This document shows positions 6,581 to 11,045 of a DNA stretch of 11,045 bases, in pieces. The position numbers and the translations under genes were made by a program. The DNA comes from TWA4 sp045121095 (GTDB taxonomy: Bacteria; Bacillota; Clostridia; Lachnospirales; Lachnospiraceae). The stretch is taken from positions 1-11,045 of the forward strand of contig JBGVFN010000068.1 of the NCBI GenBank assembly GCA_045121095.1. The letters run 5' to 3'. The notes under the pieces are model-generated. The model had not been told where the DNA came from. It saw only the letters and a program-made list of their open reading frames with translations, and searched no databases. Positions within the stretch are counted from its first letter, which is position 1, and every line of letters starts with the position of its first letter.

Positions 6581-9229
6581 CTATACCCGGTTTTTCAGTT
6601 TCGACTGCAGCTGATACAGGAAATTCAATGCATCAATGGGCGTCATATGGCCCAGATCCGCATCGGTTAATTCCTTAATAATATCATCTTCTTTTACCGT
6701 ATCAAATAAGGTCAGCTGAGCCATGTCCACATCATCGGGCTTTTTCACACAGACTCTCGCACTGCTGCTGGAAGAAATTGCCAGTTCTTTGGATTTTGCA
6801 GCCACATCGGCATCTGTCAGAGCTTCCACGATCTCTTTTGCCCGGTGCAGCACGGTTTCCGGCACACCAGCCAGTCTCGCCACCTGAATTCCGTAACTCT
6901 TATCGGCTCCGCCCTTTACAATTTTTCGCAGGAACACAATATCATCGCCATTTTCCTTTACTGCAATGCAGTAATTGTTGATTCCCGGCAGTTTTCCTTC
7001 CAACTCCGTCAGTTCATGATAATGGGTGGCAAATAATGTTTTTGCCCCCAGAGTTTTGGTATTGCTGATATATTCAATAACCGCCCAGGCAATGCTGAGT
7101 CCGTCAAACGTACTGGTTCCCCTGCCGATTTCATCCAGTATCAGCAGACTGTTTCTGGTGGCATTTCGAAGAATGTTGGCAACTTCTGTCATTTCCACCA
7201 TAAAAGTACTCTGCCCGCTGGCCAGATCATCAGATGCTCCCACTCGGGTAAAAATCCGGTCGCAGATGCAGATATTGGCAGAAGATGCGGGCACAAAACA
7301 ACCAATCTGAGCCATCAGCACCAGCAGCGCCGCCTGTCGCATATAAGTAGATTTACCAGCCATATTGGGCCCCGTTATAATCGAAACCCGTTTATTGGTA
7401 TTATTCAGATAAATATCATTTGCCACGAACTGACCATCCTGCATCATTTTTTCCACCACCGGGTGGCGTCCGTTTTTAATGTCAATGATACCTTTTATAT
7501 TTATGTTGGGGCGCACATAATCATATCTGGAACTGACCGTTGCCAGGGAAACCAGCACATCCATCTGCGCAACCGCTTTGGCAGTCTTCTGGATTCTTGC
7601 CACATCCGCAGCAATCTTGTCGCGTACCTCACAAAACAGATCATATTCCAGACCGCAAAGCTTATCTTCTGCCCCCAGAATCACCTCTTCCAGATGTTTC
7701 AGCTCATCTGTGGTATAGCGCTCCGCATTGGTCAATGTCTGTTTGCGCACATAATGGGCCGGTACCAGACTTTTGAATGAATTGGTAACCTCCAGATAAT
7801 AGCCAAATACTTTATTAAATTTGATACGAAGGTTTTTAATACCGGTGCTTTCCCGCTCCCGGCTTTCCAGCTCTGCCAGCCAGGTCTTTCCTTCCGTGCT
7901 GGCCTTTCGGTATTGATCCGCCAGTTCATGATAGCCGTTTTTAATGATTCCGCCTTCCCGCACAGTTATGGGCGGTTCTTCCACAATCGCCCGGTCAATC
8001 AGATCACAGATATCATCCAGCGTATCCAGTTCTTCTGTTAAATACATCAGCAGATTGCTCTGATAATTTTTCATAATATTGCGAATGGGCGGCAGCATCT
8101 GCAAAGAATTACGAAATGCGATCAAATCTCTGGGATTTGCTGTTTTTCCCGCCATACGGCTGATGAGACGTTCCAGATCGTATACTGGATTCAGATATTC
8201 CCGCAGCTCTTCCCGGTCAATCTGATTTTCATTGATCTCTTCAATGGCATCCTGCCGTTCCAAAATTTCCTGACGATCCACCAGGGGCTGCTCGATCCAG
8301 GTTCGAAGCATTCTGGCGCCCATGGCTGTTTTGGTCTGATCCAACACCCATAATAAACTGCCCCGTTTATTTTTCTCCCGCAGCGTTTCTGTCAGTTCCA
8401 GATTCCGACGGGTAGAAGTATCCAGAATCATAAATTTACCCGTACGATAGGTTTTAATCCGGGTCAGCTGGGAAATGGTACTCATCTGTGTTTCATACAG
8501 ATAAGTCAGCAGTGCACCTGCTGCAATGATCCCGGTAGGATAATCCTGTAATCCCAGTCCATCCATCCGTTCTGTATGAAAATGGTTCTTTAAAATGCCT
8601 GTAGCCTTATCATCACTGAAATAAACATTATCCAGTGACGAAATGGAAATATTCAGTCGGTTGCGCAGATCATTAAAATCCACTCCGCTCATCCCCAGTG
8701 ATTCGTTACAAATCAGCTCGGAAGGCATAAATTTATGAATTTCATCGTTTAAAACACGAATAGACTCTACTTCTGTTACATAAAAATCACCGGTTGAAAT
8801 ATCTGCTGTGGCAATACCAAAGGATTTTTCCAGATAGACTACGCACATCAGGTAATTATTCCTTCCTTCCTCCAGTGCCTGCGCACAGGTAATGGTTCCC
8901 GGTGTAACAACTTTAATAACCTCTCTTTTTACCAGACCCTTGGCCTGCTTCGGGTCCTCCACCTGCTCGGCAATGGCCACCTTGTAACCTTTCTGCACCA
9001 GCCGGTTCATATAATTTTCATAAGCATGATAGGGAATTCCACACATGGGAGCCCGTTCTTCCAGACCACAATCCTTTCCGGTCAGCGTCAGTTCCAGCTC
9101 CCGGGATACGGTCACCGCATCCTCGAAAAACATCTCATAAAAGTCACCTAATCTATAAAAAAGGATACAATCCTTATACTGTTCTTTTGTAGCAAGATAA
9201 TGCTGCATCATTGGTGATAACTGTCCCAA
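6581..9229 (-). CDS. mutS: DNA mismatch repair protein MutS (TTG start)
   Basis: MutS recognises mismatches and small loops as a clamp-like dimer and recruits MutL. The 882-residue protein has all expected parts: the mismatch-reading F30-Y-E32 in GDFYEMF near the N-terminus; connector, lever and clamp regions; and a C-terminal ABC-type ATPase with Walker A GPNMAGKST (620-628), signature-like SGQSTFMVEM (671-680), Walker B LLILDEIGRG (695-704; D699, E700) and H736 in FATHYHEL. A serine-rich tail linker (818-824) leads to QLTLF (838-842), a canonical beta-clamp motif. The start codon is TTG: it gives the family-typical N-terminus MGQLSPMMQHYL and has GAGG 8 bases upstream, whereas the first ATG, at residue 7, has no binding site. 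It is the first gene of the mutS-mutL-miaA-ynbB cluster, with its own promoter. Confidence 0.97.
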   Translation of the reverse strand: MGQLSPMMQHYLATKEQYKDCILFYRLGDFYEMFFEDAVTVSRELELTLTGKDCGLEERAPMCGIPYHAYENYMNRLVQKGYKVAIAEQVEDPKQAKGLVKREVIKVVTPGTITCAQALEEGRNNYLMCVVYLEKSFGIATADISTGDFYVTEVESIRVLNDEIHKFMPSELICNESLGMSGVDFNDLRNRLNISISSLDNVYFSDDKATGILKNHFHTERMDGLGLQDYPTGIIAAGALLTYLYETQMSTISQLTRIKTYRTGKFMILDTSTRRNLELTETLREKNKRGSLLWVLDQTKTAMGARMLRTWIEQPLVDRQEILERQDAIEEINENQIDREELREYLNPVYDLERLISRMAGKTANPRDLIAFRNSLQMLPPIRNIMKNYQSNLLMYLTEELDTLDDICDLIDRAIVEEPPITVREGGIIKNGYHELADQYRKASTEGKTWLAELESRERESTGIKNLRIKFNKVFGYYLEVTNSFKSLVPAHYVRKQTLTNAERYTTDELKHLEEVILGAEDKLCGLEYDLFCEVRDKIAADVARIQKTAKAVAQMDVLVSLATVSSRYDYVRPNINIKGIIDIKNGRHPVVEKMMQDGQFVANDIYLNNTNKRVSIITGPNMAGKSTYMRQAALLVLMAQIGCFVPASSANICICDRIFTRVGASDDLASGQSTFMVEMTEVANILRNATRNSLLILDEIGRGTSTFDGLSIAWAVIEYISNTKTLGAKTLFATHYHELTELEGKLPGINNYCIAVKENGDDIVFLRKIVKGGADKSYGIQVARLAGVPETVLHRAKEIVEALTDADVAAKSKELAISSSSSARVCVKKPDDVDMAQLTLFDTVKEDDIIKELTDADLGHMTPIDALNFLYQLQSKLKNRV
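6704..6718 (-). other. Codons for the beta-clamp binding motif QLTLF in MutS
   Basis: Residues 838-842 read QLTLF, followed by D, close to the bacterial clamp-binding consensus QL[SD]LF. It sits in the flexible tail after the ATPase domain, where Bacillus MutS has its clamp motif. It should tether MutS to the replication clamp. Confidence 0.75.
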
Positions 9230-9237
9230 TTTCTCTT

Positions 9238-9241
9238 CCTC
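9238..9241 (-). promoter_or_regulatory. Ribosome binding site supporting the TTG start of mutS
   Basis: GAGG, within a purine-rich run continuing as AAGAGAAA, lies 8 bases before the TTG at 9229. No comparable site precedes the later in-frame ATG codons. Confidence 0.75.
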
Positions 9242-9268
9242 ACTCTATTGCAAAATTTTCCGTGTAAC

Positions 9269-9297
9269 ATTATACGACCATTTTTTATAATTGTCCA
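9269..9297 (-). promoter_or_regulatory. Strong sigma-A-type promoter for mutS
   Basis: TGGACA (9297-9292, five of six matching TTGACA) and a perfect TATAAT (9274-9269) are separated by exactly 17 bases. Transcription should start near 9262, about 33 bases before the TTG codon. It lies between the lysA terminator and mutS, so it is probably the main promoter of mutS-mutL-miaA-ynbB. No LexA box of the Gram-positive type was seen. Confidence 0.85.
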
Positions 9298-9321
9298 GAA
9301 CTTCCCTGAACGTGTCTGAAA

Positions 9322-9334
9322 AATGGTAACCATT
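9322..9334. repeat. 13-base palindrome AATGGTAACCATT upstream of the mutS promoter
   Basis: AATGGT and ACCATT flank a central A. The site begins 25 bases upstream of the mutS -35 box, a position where a regulator could bind. The half-sites match no operator that I recognise. Confidence 0.3.
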
Positions 9335-9377
9335 CAGCCTCTGCCCCCTTTCAAAAGCAATCACAGGAAATTACCGC

Positions 9378-9418
9378 AAAAAAAGCAGCGATTCCGTCTT
9401 CTCATATGGAATCACTGC
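9378..9418 (-). terminator. Intrinsic terminator after lysA
   Basis: On the minus strand GCAGTGATTCC (9418-9408) pairs along its full 11 bases with GGAATCGCTGC (9395-9385), with one G-U wobble, across a 12-base loop. Seven T residues follow (9384-9378). This is a classic rho-independent terminator, about 120 bases after the lysA stop. T-rich sequence on the plus-strand side (9419-9432) might make it partly bidirectional. The rest of the 311-base gap between lysA and mutS holds the mutS promoter and the palindrome at 9322-9334; I see no gene in it. Confidence 0.9.
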
Positions 9419-9540
9419 CTTTACTATTTTTTAACTTTGTTCGAGTATTTTCAGACATACTCTGACGAAACGGAAATATCTGCTGACACAGACATCACCA
9501 TACATGAAAGTTCACTGTAATTTGCTGTAATACGAAACGG

Positions 9541-10806
9541 TTACACCAGATTTTTAATGATATCACAGAAATCAAATGTAGCAAAATAATCCTTCATGGT
9601 TTCTGCACGACGGATCAGCTGATAACTGCCATCTTCCTTCAGCAGAATTTCTGCAGATCTTAACTTGCCATTGTACTGATATCCCATGGAAAAGCCATGT
9701 GCACCTGTATCATGAATAACCAGATAATCTCCCACTTCAATTTCAGGGAGCATACGGTCTACTGCAAATTTATCATTATTCTCGCAAAGAGATCCGGTTA
9801 CATCATACTTATGGTCGCAGGGAGCATCCTCCTTACCAAGCACTGTAATGTGATGATAAGAACCATACATGGCAGGGCGCATCAGGTTTGCAGCACATGC
9901 ATCACATCCGATATATTCTTTATAAATATGCTTCTGATGAATTGCCTGTGTAACAAGACAGCCGTAAGGGCCCATCATAAAACGACCCATTTCTGTATAA
10001 ATAGCAATATCATCCATACCTTCGGGAGCCAGAATCTCTTCATATACTTTCCGCACACCTTCACCAATTGCCAGGATGTCATTGGGTTCTTTATCAGGGG
10101 TATAAGGGATACCTACACCACCGGAAAGATTAATAAAGCGGATATCTGCTCCTGTTTCTTTTTTCAGTTTTACAGCCAGCTTAAATAATACACCAGCTAA
10201 TTCCGGATAATATTCATTGGTTACGGTATTGCTTGCCAGGAAAGCATGGATACCAAAGCGTTTCGCACCTTTCGCTTTTAAAATCTTAAATGCTTCCACC
10301 ATCTGTTCTTCTGTCATACCGTACTTGGCATCTCCAGGGTTATCCATGATGCCATTACTCATCTGGAATACACCGCCGGGATTAAAACGACAGCTGATTG
10401 TTTCCGGAATAGAACCGGTGCATTTCTCCAGAAAATCAATATGGGTAAAATCATCCAGATTGATGACTGCATCAATGCTTCTTGCGTACTGGAATTCTTC
10501 CGCCGGTGTCGCATTGGAAGAAAACATAATTTCTTCACCGGAAAATCCCAGTTCATTTGCCAGCTTCAGTTCCGCTAAAGAGGAACAATCACAGCCGCAG
10601 CCATATTCTTTCAAAATATTAATCAGGAAAGGATTGGGATTTGCTTTTACTGCAAAATACTCTCTAAATCCTTTATTCCAGGAAAATGCTTCATTTACAC
10701 GTTTTGCATTTTCACGAATTCCTTTTTCATCGTATAAATGGAACGGAGTGGGGTAATTCTTTACCATCTCCTGAACCTGTTCAAGTGAAACAAATGTCTT
10801 TTTCAT
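9541..10806 (-). CDS. lysA: Diaminopimelate decarboxylase
   Basis: LysA is a PLP enzyme that decarboxylates meso-diaminopimelate to L-lysine, the last step of the pathway in the cytoplasm. The 421-residue product has the alanine racemase-like barrel with the PLP lysine K54 in YFAVKANPNP, the glycine loop LSGGVGIPY (227-235), and in the C-terminal domain LMRPAMYGSYHHI (308-320) and G-S-L-C341-E-N-N-D345, the cross-subunit CExxD active-site motif. Two loops differ from the B. subtilis type: EMGR (272-275) in place of EPGR, and GIHAFLASN (185-193) in place of GxHxHxGS. I associate this form with Clostridia. AAAGGAG lies 8 bases before the ATG. A promoter is close upstream and a terminator downstream, so it is probably transcribed alone. 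Another decarboxylase of the same fold is possible but less likely given CENND. Confidence 0.92.
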   Translation of the reverse strand: MKKTFVSLEQVQEMVKNYPTPFHLYDEKGIRENAKRVNEAFSWNKGFREYFAVKANPNPFLINILKEYGCGCDCSSLAELKLANELGFSGEEIMFSSNATPAEEFQYARSIDAVINLDDFTHIDFLEKCTGSIPETISCRFNPGGVFQMSNGIMDNPGDAKYGMTEEQMVEAFKILKAKGAKRFGIHAFLASNTVTNEYYPELAGVLFKLAVKLKKETGADIRFINLSGGVGIPYTPDKEPNDILAIGEGVRKVYEEILAPEGMDDIAIYTEMGRFMMGPYGCLVTQAIHQKHIYKEYIGCDACAANLMRPAMYGSYHHITVLGKEDAPCDHKYDVTGSLCENNDKFAVDRMLPEIEVGDYLVIHDTGAHGFSMGYQYNGKLRSAEILLKEDGSYQLIRRAETMKDYFATFDFCDIIKNLV

Positions 10807-10814
10807 CAGTTTAT

Positions 10815-10821
10815 CTCCTTT
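10815..10821 (-). promoter_or_regulatory. Ribosome binding site of lysA
   Basis: AAAGGAG lies 8 bases before the ATG at 10806, a near-ideal Shine-Dalgarno sequence that fixes this start. Confidence 0.85.
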
Positions 10822-10866
10822 TTACGGTACCTTATCTTTTTCAGCTCCCTCTTAACACATTATGAC

Positions 10867-10895
10867 ATTATACACAACTTCTGCAAATAATGCAA
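10867..10895 (-). promoter_or_regulatory. Promoter for lysA
   Basis: TTGCAT (10895-10890) and a perfect TATAAT (10872-10867) are separated by 17 bases. The start site would be near 10860, giving a leader of about 53 bases. That is too short for a lysine riboswitch or T-box, and no such structure is visible in it. Confidence 0.7.
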
Positions 10896-10953
10896 TACGT
10901 AACCATTCAGCAGGCATTCACAATTTTATCGGAAAAACCTCAGAAACACGCGA

Positions 10954-11045
10954 TCATACTCGGCTGAATCGATAACATAAAATACAGATTTCCATACCGC
11001 ATCCCATAAGCAGCAAAAAAAGCGTCTGGAGCATGCTAAAAAAAC
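10954..11045 (-). other. Unassigned open frame running off the right edge
   Basis: On the minus strand a frame is open from the window edge to a TGA at 10956-10954. It includes an ATG at 11034 followed by a hydrophobic stretch beginning MLQTLFLLLMG. No ribosome binding site precedes that ATG. It could be the tail of an upstream membrane protein or simply a chance frame in AT-rich DNA. I do not recognise it. Confidence 0.2.

Noticed and set aside
9323..9520. A 65-codon plus-strand open frame in the lysA-mutS gap.
   Set aside because: It runs straight through the lysA terminator hairpin, has no ribosome binding site, and its composition looks non-coding.
9465..9540. The 9-base direct repeat ACGAAACGG at 9465-9473 and 9532-9540.
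   Set aside because: There are two short copies only, with no mobile gene or inverted ends nearby; most likely chance.
9697..10188. A 163-codon plus-strand open frame antisense to lysA.
   Set aside because: It is a shadow of lysA, with no ribosome binding site or family features that I can see.
10217..10756. A 179-codon plus-strand open frame antisense to lysA.
   Set aside because: The minus-strand frame is a clear LysA with a good ribosome binding site and promoter; the antisense product resembles nothing and overlaps it fully.
10807..10860. Lysine riboswitch or T-box in front of lysA.
   Set aside because: The promoter lies only about 60 bases from the start codon, leaving too short a leader for either.

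Overview
The window looks like a piece of the core chromosome of a low-to-moderate GC Clostridia bacterium, most likely of the Lachnospiraceae. The reasons are the strong AAAGGAG-type ribosome binding sites, the Gram-positive type promoters, an endonuclease-type MutL with no MutH, a YnbB-type PLP enzyme next to miaA, and a LysA of the kind I associate with Lachnospiraceae. The family is an inference from remembered proteins and synteny, not from a search. All convincing genes lie on the minus strand, so transcription runs from high to low coordinates.

In transcription order the layout is as follows. (1) 11045-10807 is a leader region with a sigma-A-type promoter for lysA. An unassigned open frame runs off the right edge. 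(2) lysA (10806-9541) encodes diaminopimelate decarboxylase, the last step of lysine synthesis. It is followed by a good intrinsic terminator at 9418-9378. (3) A near-consensus promoter at 9297-9269 starts the cluster mutS (TTG start, 9229-6581), mutL (6556-4373), miaA (4320-3376) and a YnbB/methionine gamma-lyase-family enzyme (3334-2024). Gaps of 24, 52 and 41 bases suggest one operon for mismatch repair, tRNA A37 prenylation and a PLP enzyme of uncertain role. (4) A 233-base gap (2023-1791) holds an 11-bp perfect inverted repeat, a possible 32-codon ORF and a weak promoter. (5) radC (1790-1089), mreC (1036-170) and the start of mreD (114 to the left edge) follow. This is the usual radC-mre cell-shape cluster, but there is no mreB between radC and mreC.

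The genes are mostly housekeeping. I see no CRISPR array, insertion sequence, prophage, toxin-antitoxin pair, tRNA or rRNA. I found no new multi-gene system. The points worth a second look are the missing mreB, a long MutL linker built from a 21-bp/7-residue tandem repeat, sliding-clamp-type motifs in both MutS and MutL, a LysA with altered PLP-binding loops, and the inverted repeat and small ORF before radC. Several start codons were moved inward from the longest open frame because of ribosome binding sites.
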